Notes: generated by a model not told the origin, from the letters alone. Positions 1 through 9,684 are shown, counted from the first letter of the stretch. The stretch is DNA of 38,084 bases from Pontimonas sp. (GCA_030728325.1 JANQZT010000001.1:3878-41961), one strand, 5' to 3'. Program-made: numbers and translations.

Positions 1-824
1 ACCGCACCGGCAACAAAGTTCAAACCCAAGAACCACTTCCAGCTGCGATTCGCTTTCCACGCATCCTCATCGCTCACGGACCACCACGGTGCGAGGGCGC
101 CCACATAGAGCAGTGCAACAGGCGCAATCAGGGGCAGTGGCCACGGGGTGACCACCACGACGAGGCCAGCGACCAGATAGAGCACGACGGCAAAGCGCAC
201 CGTACCTTTAGCGCCAATCGCGGTGGCAATGGATCCGACTCCCGCCTCGCGGTCCGCCAGCACGTCCTGGACGGCGCCAAAAGCGTGAGACCCCATCCCC
301 CAGAAGAAGAAAGACGCGAGCAGGGTGAGCGACAATCCCGTCAGCTCAGCATCAACAAGAGCCATGGCAAAGACCGCTGGCATCACAAAGTGCAGACTCG
401 AGGTCACGGAGTCCACAAAGGGGATCTCCTTGAATCTAAAGCCCTTCGCGGAGTAGGCCACCACAAAGAACAGCGCCAAGGCGAGCACGCCAGTCGAGAG
501 GAGAGACCCCCAGAGAATCAGGGGGACCAGAAAAGGCAGCGGAAGGAGCGCGGAGAGAAGCACCATGGGGCGATGCAGTTCCGGGCCCAGCAAGGCGCCT
601 TCCACACCACCTTTCCGCGGGTTTCGAAGGTCCGACTCATAATCGAAGACATCATTGATGCCATACATCAAGACGTTGTAGGGGATAAGGAAAAACAGAG
701 TCCCCACGACAAAGAGCGCGTCAAACTCAGCGACATAGAGGTAGTAGGTCAGCCCAAAAGGGAACGCTGTGTTGACCCAGCTCAACGGGCGCGAGCTCAC
801 CACAAGCGTTCGCAGTCCGCTCAC
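1..824 (-). CDS. crtEb: Lycopene elongase / UbiA-family prenyltransferase, C-terminus cut by window edge
   Basis: Manual translation of the minus strand from GTG at 824 (overlapping the crtYf TGA) gives VSGLRTLVVSSRPLSWVNTAFPFGLTYYLYVAEF...YNVLMYGINDVFDYESDLRNPRKGGVEG..., with a UbiA-type NDxxDxxxD motif. It is not in the ORF track because it runs off the edge. Position at the end of the crt operon fits. Confidence 0.87.
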   Translation of the reverse strand, partial: MSGLRTLVVSSRPLSWVNTAFPFGLTYYLYVAEFDALFVVGTLFFLIPYNVLMYGINDVFDYESDLRNPRKGGVEGALLGPELHRPMVLLSALLPLPFLVPLILWGSLLSTGVLALALFFVVAYSAKGFRFKEIPFVDSVTSSLHFVMPAVFAMALVDAELTGLSLTLLASFFFWGMGSHAFGAVQDVLADREAGVGSIATAIGAKGTVRFAVVLYLVAGLVVVVTPWPLPLIAPVALLYVGALAPWWSVSDEDAWKANRSWKWFLGLNFVAGA

Positions 825-1165
825 GAGCTCTCCCTGGGTCGGGGCTCCAGCAGGTGCCAGAGGGCTGGAATCATCATCAGTGCCGCCCCTGTATAGGCAA
901 AGTCCTCAATCGGTGCAAGCCCGATCATCACTCCACTGAGCAACTCTGGGTCATAGGCGACAAGTCCCGTCCCGATGATGGCGTTATCAAACACCGCCGT
1001 CAGGGTCATCATGATGGCAGCCGATATCACCCAGGGAAGTACGCGTGGAGCCACGCCTCGACCCAGCGCCGCACCCAGCACCAGCGCTGCTACCAGGAGG
1101 AAGGGAATATTGATCAACCAGTAGGTCATGCGCTCCGCCTCGCCTCGAGCGCCTTTGTGGCCCAC
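821..1165 (-). CDS. crtYf: Lycopene cyclase domain subunit (CrtYf/CarD-type)
   Basis: Small hydrophobic protein containing ...PIEDFAYTGAAL...; paired with an adjacent similar small membrane protein between crtI and crtEb. The true start may be internal (MTYWLINIPF). Confidence 0.82.
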   Translation of the reverse strand: MGHKGARGEAERMTYWLINIPFLLVAALVLGAALGRGVAPRVLPWVISAAIMMTLTAVFDNAIIGTGLVAYDPELLSGVMIGLAPIEDFAYTGAALMMIPALWHLLEPRPRESS

Positions 1166-1455
1166 AGGTAGGAGACCAACGTGGAGTAGGTGAGCACCAT
1201 CAGGAAAAACAGTTCTTCGAGGGGCAGCTCAGGACCCAGTAGAACACCGGTCATCCAGGGTCCTGACCCTCGGAAGAACACACCCGTGGCAATACCCACT
1301 ACGTCCCAGACCAGAAAAAACACCACCGACACCGCGATAATCGCGGCGGATCGCAGGATGGCGCCACCGAAGAACGCCAGCTTGTGTCGAAAGTCCAACA
1401 GGCCGATCCCCACCAACGACGTCACCAACGCCACCAGGTAGAGAAAGGACATCAC
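1126..1455 (-). CDS. crtYe: Lycopene cyclase domain subunit (CrtYe-type)
   Basis: Small membrane protein with the PLEELFFLMVLTY motif of heterodimeric lycopene cyclases, overlapping crtYf. Confidence 0.83.
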   Translation of the reverse strand: MMSFLYLVALVTSLVGIGLLDFRHKLAFFGGAILRSAAIIAVSVVFFLVWDVVGIATGVFFRGSGPWMTGVLLGPELPLEELFFLMVLTYSTLVSYLWATKALEARRSA

Positions 1456-1460
1456 TCCTC

Positions 1461-3047
1461 CTAGGACACCGGCATCAGAGGCTCGGGAAGGGGTGCCGTC
1501 GACACGTCTCCTCGCACCCTCTTGACCAGCACCTCGGCACTAATCAAACACATCGGCAGGCCAATGCCCGGGATAGTGGAGCTTCCTGCGTAGTAGAGGC
1601 CCTGCACCTTCTTCGAGACATTGCCCGAACGGAACAGTGCGCTCTGCATGAGCGTGTGAGCAGGGCCCAAGGCAGTGCCCATCCAGGCGTTCAGGTCAGC
1701 CTGGAAGTCTGCCGGGCCCACACTTCGCCGCACCACAATGCGCTCTGCGAGGTCACTCGCGCCACTCCACTGAGAGATTTGCTCGATGGCGCGATCTGCA
1801 ATCGCCTCCACCTCCTTGTCGCCGGAGCCGTCAATTCCGCCGTGGCCCAAGCTGACATCGGCAGGCATCGGGACCAAGACGAAGATGTTGGTGTGACCCT
1901 TGGGAGCAACCCCACTGTCGGTGGCACTGGGCTTACAGACATAGAGTGACGCAGGGTTTGGCACGGTGGGCTTGTCGGCAAAAATCTTGGAGAAGTTATC
2001 GTCCCAGTCCTCCGTGAAGAACAGCGTGTGATGGAGCAGCTGGGGAACCTCACCCTTCACCCCGAGGTAGAGGAGGACGGCACTGGGTCCCGCAATCTTC
2101 TTGTCCCAGTAGGACTGCGGGTAAGTCTGAAGCTCCGTGGGAAGAAGTTTTGTCTCGCTGTGGTGAAGATCCGTCGTCGAGACCACAAAGTCAGCCTCGA
2201 GCGTGTGAGCAACACCGTGGGAATCCTCATAGGTCACGCCAGTTGCGTGAGCCTTGCCTGATCTTTTTTCCGTGGTGATGGCAGAAACCCGAGCTTGGGT
2301 GAGCACGGTGACCCCGTGATCTTCGATCACGGTGCGCATCGAATCGATCACTCGAGTGAACCCACCCTCGGCGTAAAGAACCCCATCTTCGAGGTCGAGG
2401 TAGGACATCAGGTGGAACATGCTGGGGGCAATGTAGGGGGAGGAGCCCAAGAACACCGCGGGGTATCCCAGGAGTTGCTGAATCTTGGGATTCTTCGTGT
2501 GACGCTTCGCGAACGTCATGATGGGTGTCGTCAGCAGGCGGAACAACGTCCCCACGCGCTTCAAGACTGCGGGCACTAGCAGGGTGCGCAAACTCTGGAA
2601 AGACGTATACAAGAAGTACTCTTTGGCAATCTCGTAGGTTTCTTTTGCCGAGTCGAGGTACTTCTCCATCGTCGCCCTGGACCCTGGCTCAATCTCTTCC
2701 AAGAGAGCGAGGTTGTCTTCACGACTGGCGCGAACATCAATAATCTCGGCTTTCGTGCCACCCTGAGGCTCAAAGTAGACGCGGTAACCAGGGTCCAGCT
2801 TGGTGAGCGTCAAATGCTCATCTGCCGAGGTACCCATCAGTTTGTACCAGTGATCAAAAACCTCGGGCATCAAATACCAGGACGGTCCGGTGTCAAAACG
2901 GAACCCGTCCTTCTCCCACAAACCGGCTCGACCACCCAAGCGAGCGTGCGCCTCGACAAGGGTCACCTGGTAACCATCCCGGGCCAAGAGGCCAGCGGTG
3001 GCAATGCCGCCGATTCCACCGCCGACAACGACAACTGACTTAGACAC
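1461..3047 (-). CDS. crtI: Phytoene desaturase
   Basis: N-terminal FAD-binding VVVVGGGIGGIATAGLLARDGYQVTLVEA; C-terminal YYAGSSTIPGIGLPMCLISAEV; operon context. Confidence 0.95.
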   Translation of the reverse strand: MSKSVVVVGGGIGGIATAGLLARDGYQVTLVEAHARLGGRAGLWEKDGFRFDTGPSWYLMPEVFDHWYKLMGTSADEHLTLTKLDPGYRVYFEPQGGTKAEIIDVRASREDNLALLEEIEPGSRATMEKYLDSAKETYEIAKEYFLYTSFQSLRTLLVPAVLKRVGTLFRLLTTPIMTFAKRHTKNPKIQQLLGYPAVFLGSSPYIAPSMFHLMSYLDLEDGVLYAEGGFTRVIDSMRTVIEDHGVTVLTQARVSAITTEKRSGKAHATGVTYEDSHGVAHTLEADFVVSTTDLHHSETKLLPTELQTYPQSYWDKKIAGPSAVLLYLGVKGEVPQLLHHTLFFTEDWDDNFSKIFADKPTVPNPASLYVCKPSATDSGVAPKGHTNIFVLVPMPADVSLGHGGIDGSGDKEVEAIADRAIEQISQWSGASDLAERIVVRRSVGPADFQADLNAWMGTALGPAHTLMQSALFRSGNVSKKVQGLYYAGSSTIPGIGLPMCLISAEVLVKRVRGDVSTAPLPEPLMPVS

Positions 3048-3981
3048 GAGGAGCCTTTCTCAAACTGCGAGGAGCGGAGGGAACATAACCGGTGAGAACG
3101 CGCACGGCAAGAACCGCTTTCGTCACGTCAGGAACACTAATCCGTGAAGTTTGGAGAACGGTGGCAGGAGTCTTCCGAATCCGCTCACCGAGAGCCTCAA
3201 ACAAGACGTGTGCCAGAGCGACAGCGCGCCGGGCGCTCGCAGGAAGGAGAGGAAGCGCTGCGGCTGAGTCGGCAAGGTCGCGGTCAATATCGTCCAGGAG
3301 TCGATGCTTCGTGTCCTCATCGAGTTCTTCCACGGAAACTCCAGGGAAGTAACTTCGTCCGAGTGCTTGAACATCCGCGCCGAGGTCTCGCAAAAAATTG
3401 ACCTTCTGGAAGGCGGCACCCAAGGCCCGAGCGCCCTTGACCATGACCTCACGATCAGTCTCTGGCACCTCTCGTCCCTCCAGGAAGGCTTCCAAGCACA
3501 TCAAGCCGACAACTTCGGCTGATCCGTAGACATACTCGTCAAAGGTCTCGGGCGTGTGTTCGGTCTGCGTGAGATCCATACGCATGGAATGAAAGAACGG
3601 ACGAGTGAGCTCAGCGGTAACGCCCACTTGTCGAGCCGAGCTCGCAAAGGCGTGCACAATCAGGTTGGTGCTGTAGCCAACCTGGAGTGCCCGCTCAGTG
3701 TCAGCCTCGAGCGCATCGAGCATGGCACCCGCCTCGGCGGTGGAAACACCCGCTTCAGCCGCGACCCCGTCAACAATTTCATCAGCCAGTCGCACCAAGG
3801 CATAGAGATTGCCGATGTGAGTGCGAACCCGAGGCTCCAGGAGCCTGGAGGCAAGACCGAACGAGGTGGAATAGCGCTTGATCACTCCCTGGGAGGTCTC
3901 CTGGGCTACCCGAGTGTAGAGATCAATCCGGGTATCTAACTCAACCGCCACAGTGGGGTCCTTCCCGAGGGATATTTCCAT
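3040..3981 (-). CDS. crtB: Phytoene synthase
   Basis: Squalene/phytoene synthase motifs (YSTSFGLASRLLEP, LVRLADEIVD, LGAAFQKVNFLRDLGADVQALGRSYFP); overlaps the crtI start. Confidence 0.95.
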   Translation of the reverse strand: MEISLGKDPTVAVELDTRIDLYTRVAQETSQGVIKRYSTSFGLASRLLEPRVRTHIGNLYALVRLADEIVDGVAAEAGVSTAEAGAMLDALEADTERALQVGYSTNLIVHAFASSARQVGVTAELTRPFFHSMRMDLTQTEHTPETFDEYVYGSAEVVGLMCLEAFLEGREVPETDREVMVKGARALGAAFQKVNFLRDLGADVQALGRSYFPGVSVEELDEDTKHRLLDDIDRDLADSAAALPLLPASARRAVALAHVLFEALGERIRKTPATVLQTSRISVPDVTKAVLAVRVLTGYVPSAPRSLRKAPRV

Positions 3982-4060
3982 GCCTTTTGGCTAGGCTGTG
4001 CTGGTCGCACTTAGGCGACAACCACAAGTTATTACCCTTGCACAGTAGCGCGAGTAGACG

Positions 4061-4606
4061 ATGAAAACCTCAGAGCTGGTCATCCTCCTAGACGAGGACG
4101 GTGCCGAGATTGGCACAGCCGACAAAGCCACCGTCCACACCACGGACACACCTCTGCATTTGGCCTTCTCGTGTCACATCTTCAACGACGCGGGACACGT
4201 ACTCATCACCCGGAGGGCGCTCTCCAAGAAAACATGGCCGGGGGTGTGGACTAACTCGGCCTGCGGTCACCCTGGTCCTGGCGAATCCATGGAAGGTGCC
4301 ATCCGACGCAGAGCCCAGCACGAGTTGGGTCTGGAACTCCATGACATCACCGAAGCGCTCCCTGATTTTCGCTACCGGGCTGTGGATGCCTCAGGAATCG
4401 TCGAAAACGAAATCTGTCCCGTTTTTGTGGCTCGCGCTACGACGGATCCTTCGCCCCTGGGGGAGGAAGTGTGCGAGTGGCAATGGGTTGACCCCGGTGC
4501 GCTCCACAGCTCCGTCCATAACACCCCGTTTGCCTTTAGCCCCTGGCTAGTAGACCAGATGGAGCAGTGGAGTGAGCCTTATGGCTTTGAGACGTCCGTG
4601 CGGTGA
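4061..4606 (+). CDS. idi: Isopentenyl-diphosphate delta-isomerase (type I, NUDIX)
   Basis: Motifs [27 protein letters not shown] and [11 protein letters not shown]. Confidence 0.95.
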   Translation: MKTSELVILLDEDGAEIGTADKATVHTTDTPLHLAFSCHIFNDAGHVLITRRALSKKTWPGVWTNSACGHPGPGESMEGAIRRRAQHELGLELHDITEALPDFRYRAVDASGIVENEICPVFVARATTDPSPLGEEVCEWQWVDPGALHSSVHNTPFAFSPWLVDQMEQWSEPYGFETSVR

Positions 4607-5163
4607 AAGTTCTTAAACGAGCGTGACGCGGTGGGGCCTCGCTGGCCCTGGTAGCGACTGCCGTACTTCTCTGAACCGTAGGGGTGCTCCGCCGGGGAAG
4701 TGAGGCGGAAGAAACACAACTGCCCGATCTTCATCCCCGGCCACAACGTAATGGGGAGCGTTGCCACATTTGAGAGCTCCAGAGTGACGTGACCAGAGAA
4801 ACCTGGGTCAATGAAGCCTGCGGTGGAGTGGGTGAGCAAACCTAGGCGACCCAGCGAGCTTTTCCCTTCAAGGCGAGCCGCCACGTCGTCTGGCAAGCTC
4901 ACTACTTCAAACGTTGCACCCAGGACAAACTCTCCGGGGTGAAGAACAAATGCCTCTGTGGAATCCACCTCGACAAGCCTCGTCAAATCGGGCTGGTCCA
5001 TCGCGGGATCGATGTGTTGATACTTGTGGTTATCAAACAGGCGGAAGAAACGGTCCAAGCGAACATCAACGCTCGAGGGTTGGACCATGTCGAGGTCCAA
5101 GGGGTCCAAGCCAATGCGGCCAGAGTCAAGTTCGCTACGAATATCGCGGTCTGAGAGAAGCAC
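4579..5163 (-). CDS. dcd: dCTP deaminase
   Basis: [36 protein letters not shown]...[35 protein letters not shown] is the classic Dcd sequence. Confidence 0.96.
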   Translation of the reverse strand: MLLSDRDIRSELDSGRIGLDPLDLDMVQPSSVDVRLDRFFRLFDNHKYQHIDPAMDQPDLTRLVEVDSTEAFVLHPGEFVLGATFEVVSLPDDVAARLEGKSSLGRLGLLTHSTAGFIDPGFSGHVTLELSNVATLPITLWPGMKIGQLCFFRLTSPAEHPYGSEKYGSRYQGQRGPTASRSFKNFHRTDVSKP

Positions 5164-5208
5164 GAGACCAGACTAGTAGACTCATCAACCAGCCTCAGAG
5201 TCGGCGTC

Positions 5209-5279
5209 GCGAGTGTAGTTCAATGGTAGAACTTCAGCTTCCCAAGCTGATGGCGCGGGTTCGATTCCCGTCACTCGCT
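5209..5279 (+). tRNA. tRNA-Gly (anticodon CCC)
   Basis: GCGAGTG...CACTCGC acceptor stem, D-arm GTTCAATGGTAGAAC, anticodon arm TCAGC-TTCCCAA-GCTGA, T-arm GCGGGTTCGATTCCCGT. CCA is not encoded. Confidence 0.93.
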
Positions 5280-5280
5280 C

Positions 5281-6627
5281 TCAGATTAAGCGGTTTGTGC
5301 CGCGGTCCTCGGCGAGGAACCGCACCACATTCTCATCCACGATGATGTCCGATGGCGTCAGAGGTCTTTTCAAGTAGAGGCCGTCCAGGCTGGTCAGTCG
5401 ACTAAACGCCACATAGGTCTGGCCCGGGGCAAAAGCTCTCGGACCCAAGTCGATGACGGCGGCATCCAAGGTCTTTCCCTGAGCTTTGTGAATCGTGACT
5501 GCCCACGCTAATCGCAGCGGAAATTGAGTAAATTCTGCGACGACGTCCTGAGTTAATGTCTTGGTAGAGCTCTGGTACTCGTACTTGACCTTTTCCCACG
5601 TCACCGGCTCTACCAGCACACTCTCCCCGTCGACATCGACGGTAACTGTGTCCGTGATTTTCACTACGGTGCCGAGCGTTCCATTGACAAACCGCGGGCC
5701 ATCGGTTCCTTGAGTGTCATTGCGCAGGAACATCACCCTCGCACCGGGCTTCAGCACGAGTTCTTCGTCAGCAGGATAAGCACTGGTTGAGCCAAAGTCG
5801 CCCTCGATTGCGGCCTGAGCTATTTTGCCCTTGCCGGGAAGTCTCTCCAGTGCCAAAGAATTGATTCTGGTGACCGCCTGGTTGGTGGTGGCCAAGGTGA
5901 TGAGCTCTGGGTCCTCTGGCTCGCGCATCCCCTGTTCGTTGAGCATCCGTCCCATGTCAGGATCCATGCGCCCTTCCCGCAACGCATTGAGGACCGCTCG
6001 AAACTCGGAGTCGGCTTGACGGTGGATGGTATCCAGCTCGTAGGTGTCCATCTCGGTCTCCCGCCAAACGGCGGCGTCGAAGAACCAGGGGGATCGGTAG
6101 TGGTCCTGGTAGTACGCCTTCTCAGCTTGCCCCGACACCACCGGTGCTAGCTGGAACGGGTCGCCGAACATGATGAGTTGAATTCCACCAAAGGGCGTAT
6201 TTCTTCGACGCTTCGCTTGGCGGAGGCGTCGATCCATAGCGTCGAGAACATCGGCAGACACCATGGACACCTCATCGATGACCATGGCGTCGAGGTTTGC
6301 GAGGACGGCGAGCGATTCTTTGGGGATGAAGCCCAAGTCGCGTTTTCCAATAATGCCAATCGGCAAGCGCAACAGGGAGTGAATCGTCTGGCCTCCCACA
6401 GCGAGCGCGGCTACCCCGGTGGGTGCACACACGGCAACGACTTTTGCCGTGCTCGCCACAAAAGCTTGAAGCAGGGTGGACTTGCCTGTTCCCGCGCGAC
6501 CGGTGATGAACACGTGGTCCAGGGTGTTCTCCATCTGGTCGAGAACCCCGCGTTGTTCGTCACTCAGGACAACGTCACTCACCACAGGCTCCTCATCAGG
6601 TGACCGAAAACGCGCTAGGTCAACCAA
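5281..6627 (-). CDS. PIF1-like / RecD-like DNA helicase
   Basis: Walker A FITGRAGTGKSTLLQAF, APTGVAALAVGGQTIHSLLRLP, DEVSMV, FGDPFQLAPV, AWAVTIHKAQGKTLDAAVIDL. The 6627 start is TTG; GTG at 6582 (VSDVVLSDEQRGVL) preceded by GAGGAG is a good alternative start. Confidence 0.9.
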   Translation of the reverse strand: MVDLARFRSPDEEPVVSDVVLSDEQRGVLDQMENTLDHVFITGRAGTGKSTLLQAFVASTAKVVAVCAPTGVAALAVGGQTIHSLLRLPIGIIGKRDLGFIPKESLAVLANLDAMVIDEVSMVSADVLDAMDRRLRQAKRRRNTPFGGIQLIMFGDPFQLAPVVSGQAEKAYYQDHYRSPWFFDAAVWRETEMDTYELDTIHRQADSEFRAVLNALREGRMDPDMGRMLNEQGMREPEDPELITLATTNQAVTRINSLALERLPGKGKIAQAAIEGDFGSTSAYPADEELVLKPGARVMFLRNDTQGTDGPRFVNGTLGTVVKITDTVTVDVDGESVLVEPVTWEKVKYEYQSSTKTLTQDVVAEFTQFPLRLAWAVTIHKAQGKTLDAAVIDLGPRAFAPGQTYVAFSRLTSLDGLYLKRPLTPSDIIVDENVVRFLAEDRGTNRLI

Positions 6628-6633
6628 CCTAGG

Positions 6634-7590
6634 ATGGCATCTATGTGGGCAATCGTGCGGAGGTTCGGGCTTCTGGCGCTCGGGGTTGTCGCACTCTGGC
6701 TCCTCACCGTCTTAGCGCTCAATGTCACGCTGTATTCAGCCACCAGCTTTGTGACCTCGTATCTCAGGGCTCTCGAGACCAGCGATTACGGTCTCGCTGC
6801 GAGCCACGCCGGGCTCACCCGTGCACCTCAGATTCTGCCGGTCGCCTCCGAGTCACTCACCAACCCTCGAATCGTTGGGACATCGTCGCTGCCCACCGGA
6901 GAGTTGGTTATTCAGGCGGAGTATGAGTTTGGCGATGACACTGAATCCACAGTCTTCGTCGTCACTCAGGGCGAACCGGTGTTGTGGTTTTTTGACACCT
7001 GGCGGTTCACTCGTCAGCCGGTGGCCTCTCTGCAGTTCGCGGTGATCGGGGACCAACGGGTCACCGTGAATGGCACTCTTCTCGAGGTGGGAAACCTTGG
7101 GGTTCCTCCTCGCACCACGGTGCTCGTCCCTGGTCGATACACCTCCACGCTGGAGACCGAATGGGTTCAGGCAGAACCAGTGGTGTCAACAGTGACCGAG
7201 GTAGGAGCGGCTGCCGGTGTTCGCTTGGTGGTGTCCCCCACCAGTCAATTGATGGAGACCACCACACAAGCTCTCGAGGCATACCTCGATGGCTGTGTTG
7301 CCCAAGGCGTGTTACAACCAGCAGAGTGCCCGTTTGCGGTGTCCATTGCCGACCGGGTGATGGGGGTGCCGCAGTGGACCATCCTGGATTACCCCCAGGT
7401 GGAACTGAGGCTCTCGGCCGATCGGGCGAGCTGGACGATGGTGGCGAGCGAGGGGCTTGCGGAAGTGACCGTGCAAGTTCAGTCGCTTTTCGATGGGACG
7501 ATCACCGAGTTTCGTGACACAGAGCCCTTCGATGTCGTGGGTGTTGTGCGCGGCACCTCCAGCGATCAGCCGGTGCTCAACCTCTACTGA
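6634..7590 (+). CDS. Uncharacterised membrane-anchored protein
   Basis: 318-aa ORF with one N-terminal hydrophobic segment (FGLLALGVVALWLLTVLALNVTLY) followed by a predicted extracytoplasmic domain; fits cleanly between neighbours. Start may be 6643. Confidence 0.8.
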   Translation: MASMWAIVRRFGLLALGVVALWLLTVLALNVTLYSATSFVTSYLRALETSDYGLAASHAGLTRAPQILPVASESLTNPRIVGTSSLPTGELVIQAEYEFGDDTESTVFVVTQGEPVLWFFDTWRFTRQPVASLQFAVIGDQRVTVNGTLLEVGNLGVPPRTTVLVPGRYTSTLETEWVQAEPVVSTVTEVGAAAGVRLVVSPTSQLMETTTQALEAYLDGCVAQGVLQPAECPFAVSIADRVMGVPQWTILDYPQVELRLSADRASWTMVASEGLAEVTVQVQSLFDGTITEFRDTEPFDVVGVVRGTSSDQPVLNLY

Positions 7591-9583
7591 GCTTCTCGTC
7601 CCGTTTCGCCAGATTCCCCAGCATCTCGTTATAGGCGTTCAATTCTCGGTCCCCATCGCGATCTGCGGCGCGGTCGCGCCGCTTATTCTTGCGGTCGTCG
7701 CTCTTGCTCCAGGACCAGGTCACCACGATCGCTAGGAGCAGTGTGGGTATCTCACCGAGACCCCACGCGAGCTCACCGCCTTGCTGTTGGTCAGCCAGCG
7801 GGTCTAAGCCCCACTCACGACCCATCGCTCCGTACCACTCGGGGACCAGGAGGGCCGTGCCGTAAATGAGCCCCACACCAAAGAACGCGTGAAACGCCAT
7901 CGTGGCGAGGACGATGATGAGCCGCAACGGATACGGAGGGTTATGCGGGGAGGGGTCAACCCCCACCAGCGACTGGGCGAAAAGATAACCCGTGAAGAGG
8001 AAGTGCAGGATCATCCACTGGTGTCCAAGATGCTCCCTCAGAGCCCATTCGAACAGGGGCGAGTAGTAGAACACGATCAGAGATATCGCGAAGATTACCG
8101 CCGCCACCAGCGGGTGGCCCAGCACCGCCAAATACTTCGAGTGCACAGCGAGCAGAATCCACTCCCGTGCCCCCCTAGACCCGTCTTTGCGTGCGGCAAT
8201 GGCCCTGGACGCGAGAGTAACGGGAGCGCTCAACACCAACAACAGCGGCACCGCCATGGACAGGAGCATGTGGGCGACCATGTGAACACTGAACAAATAC
8301 GTGCCGTACACCGCAAGACCGGAGTTGGTGGAGAGACCCAGAATCACCATTCCCGAGACCCACATGATGGTCCTCGAGATCGGCCAGCTATCGCCGCGTT
8401 CAGCCAAGCGACGGTGACCCCAGACGTAGAACAGCGAACCAAAGACGACCACCAGAGCCCACACCACATCGAACTGCCACTCGGTGAAGACGCGACCCCA
8501 CGTGAACTCGGGAGGCAGTGGCTCCCCTGTGAGAATCTCCGCTGGAGTGGCCTGGGCAATCTCCGCGGCGGGAACCTGGGGGACAGGAGTTTGAGTTCGC
8601 GCCAGCGCACTCGCCAGTCCGGTAGCAATTCCCATCAGGGCAAGCTCCGCAGCAACAAGACGCATCGTGAGGGACCTATGCCCAGCAACTGCGCCCTCCA
8701 TGCGACGGATAAGGCGCAGACGATAGAGCGCTCCCATTGAGCCCAAGACCACCAGTGCCGCCATCTTCGCCACCACCAAAGCTCCATACGGCGTGAACAA
8801 GCCTTGGAATTCACCAATCCGCAGCCACGCGTTGGTCGCACCCGACATCGCGACCACCGCAAAACTCACGAGCGCAATCGTCGAGAACCGGCGAAAGACA
8901 TTCGTGAAGGGCACCGCTGTGCGATCAACTCTCCAGCCAAGGATGGCCACCATCGCAAGTCCACCCACCCACATCGCCGCAAAGACGCTGTGAGTGAAGG
9001 ACACACTGACCGCTGCCTCGTGGTTCGCTGTGCCAGCCGCATGGCCGAGTTCCGCTAGCGGCCACAGCGACGCCACTGCCACAACCCCGGTGAAGAAAAC
9101 ACCGGTATGTGAACGGACAAGGAGCGCGAGAACCGTCACGATTGCCGACAGCATCGTCGAAATCAGCCACGCCCGACCAATCTCTGTCTCCACCACGAAA
9201 AGCCACAACACATCACCAAACTGCTGGGTGAGTGTCACTGGCTCCAGATAGATCGCCAAGAACGTCAAAAAGGCGCTGATGGCCGAAGCCAGCGTCATCA
9301 GCGCTGCGCCAAGGGCAGCAACCACCAACGACGCATCAAAGCCTGGGTCCTTCGGGGCAAGGGCGAAAGCCGCCAGCATCAGGGAGCCAATGGCCAGAGC
9401 TGCTCCGAGGTGGACGAGCGCCTTGGCGCTGGGAATCCCGTAACGGACAACGTCACCAGGGTCGACCAGGAGCAAAGGCTCAGCGCCACCCCCAACGGCC
9501 AAACCCACGAGGAGGGCTGCCAGCATCCCTCCGACGAGGAGAGAGAGCACGGCCACAAAGGAAAGGGGCCACCGTGTCGTCAC
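7577..9583 (-). CDS. CopD / CtaG (caa3-type cytochrome oxidase assembly) fusion, polytopic membrane protein
   Basis: N-terminal CopD-like helices, C-terminal CtaG-like section (YLFSVHMVAHMLLSMAVPLLLVLSAPVTLA, HQWMILHFLFTGYLFAQSLVGVDPSPHNPPYPLRL). Confidence 0.88.
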   Translation of the reverse strand: MTTRWPLSFVAVLSLLVGGMLAALLVGLAVGGGAEPLLLVDPGDVVRYGIPSAKALVHLGAALAIGSLMLAAFALAPKDPGFDASLVVAALGAALMTLASAISAFLTFLAIYLEPVTLTQQFGDVLWLFVVETEIGRAWLISTMLSAIVTVLALLVRSHTGVFFTGVVAVASLWPLAELGHAAGTANHEAAVSVSFTHSVFAAMWVGGLAMVAILGWRVDRTAVPFTNVFRRFSTIALVSFAVVAMSGATNAWLRIGEFQGLFTPYGALVVAKMAALVVLGSMGALYRLRLIRRMEGAVAGHRSLTMRLVAAELALMGIATGLASALARTQTPVPQVPAAEIAQATPAEILTGEPLPPEFTWGRVFTEWQFDVVWALVVVFGSLFYVWGHRRLAERGDSWPISRTIMWVSGMVILGLSTNSGLAVYGTYLFSVHMVAHMLLSMAVPLLLVLSAPVTLASRAIAARKDGSRGAREWILLAVHSKYLAVLGHPLVAAVIFAISLIVFYYSPLFEWALREHLGHQWMILHFLFTGYLFAQSLVGVDPSPHNPPYPLRLIIVLATMAFHAFFGVGLIYGTALLVPEWYGAMGREWGLDPLADQQQGGELAWGLGEIPTLLLAIVVTWSWSKSDDRKNKRRDRAADRDGDRELNAYNEMLGNLAKRDEKLSRG

Positions 9584-9632
9584 ATCAAAAGTGTAGGCGA
9601 GGGGCCTGAGGGCGATGACTCAGCTGTTAACG

Positions 9633-9668
9633 ACATCAGGGACGACCAACAGTGGTCGTCCCTGATGT
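9633..9668 (-). terminator. Perfect 16-bp stem, 4-nt loop hairpin downstream of the HU gene
   Basis: ACATCAGGGACGACCA-ACAG-TGGTCGTCCCTGATGT, between the HU stop (9685) and the CopD/CtaG start (9583). Lacks a good U-tract. Confidence 0.7.
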
Positions 9669-9684
9669 GTGAGTGAGTCAGAAA

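Noticed and set aside
285-896. 203-aa plus-strand ORF antisense to crtEb
   Set aside because: Highly charged, low-complexity translation typical of antisense frames in high-GC coding DNA; the opposite strand encodes a clear UbiA protein.
7889-8740. 283-aa plus-strand ORF antisense to the CopD/CtaG fusion
   Set aside because: His/Gln/Arg-rich shadow ORF with no recognisable domain, wholly inside a well-supported membrane protein gene.
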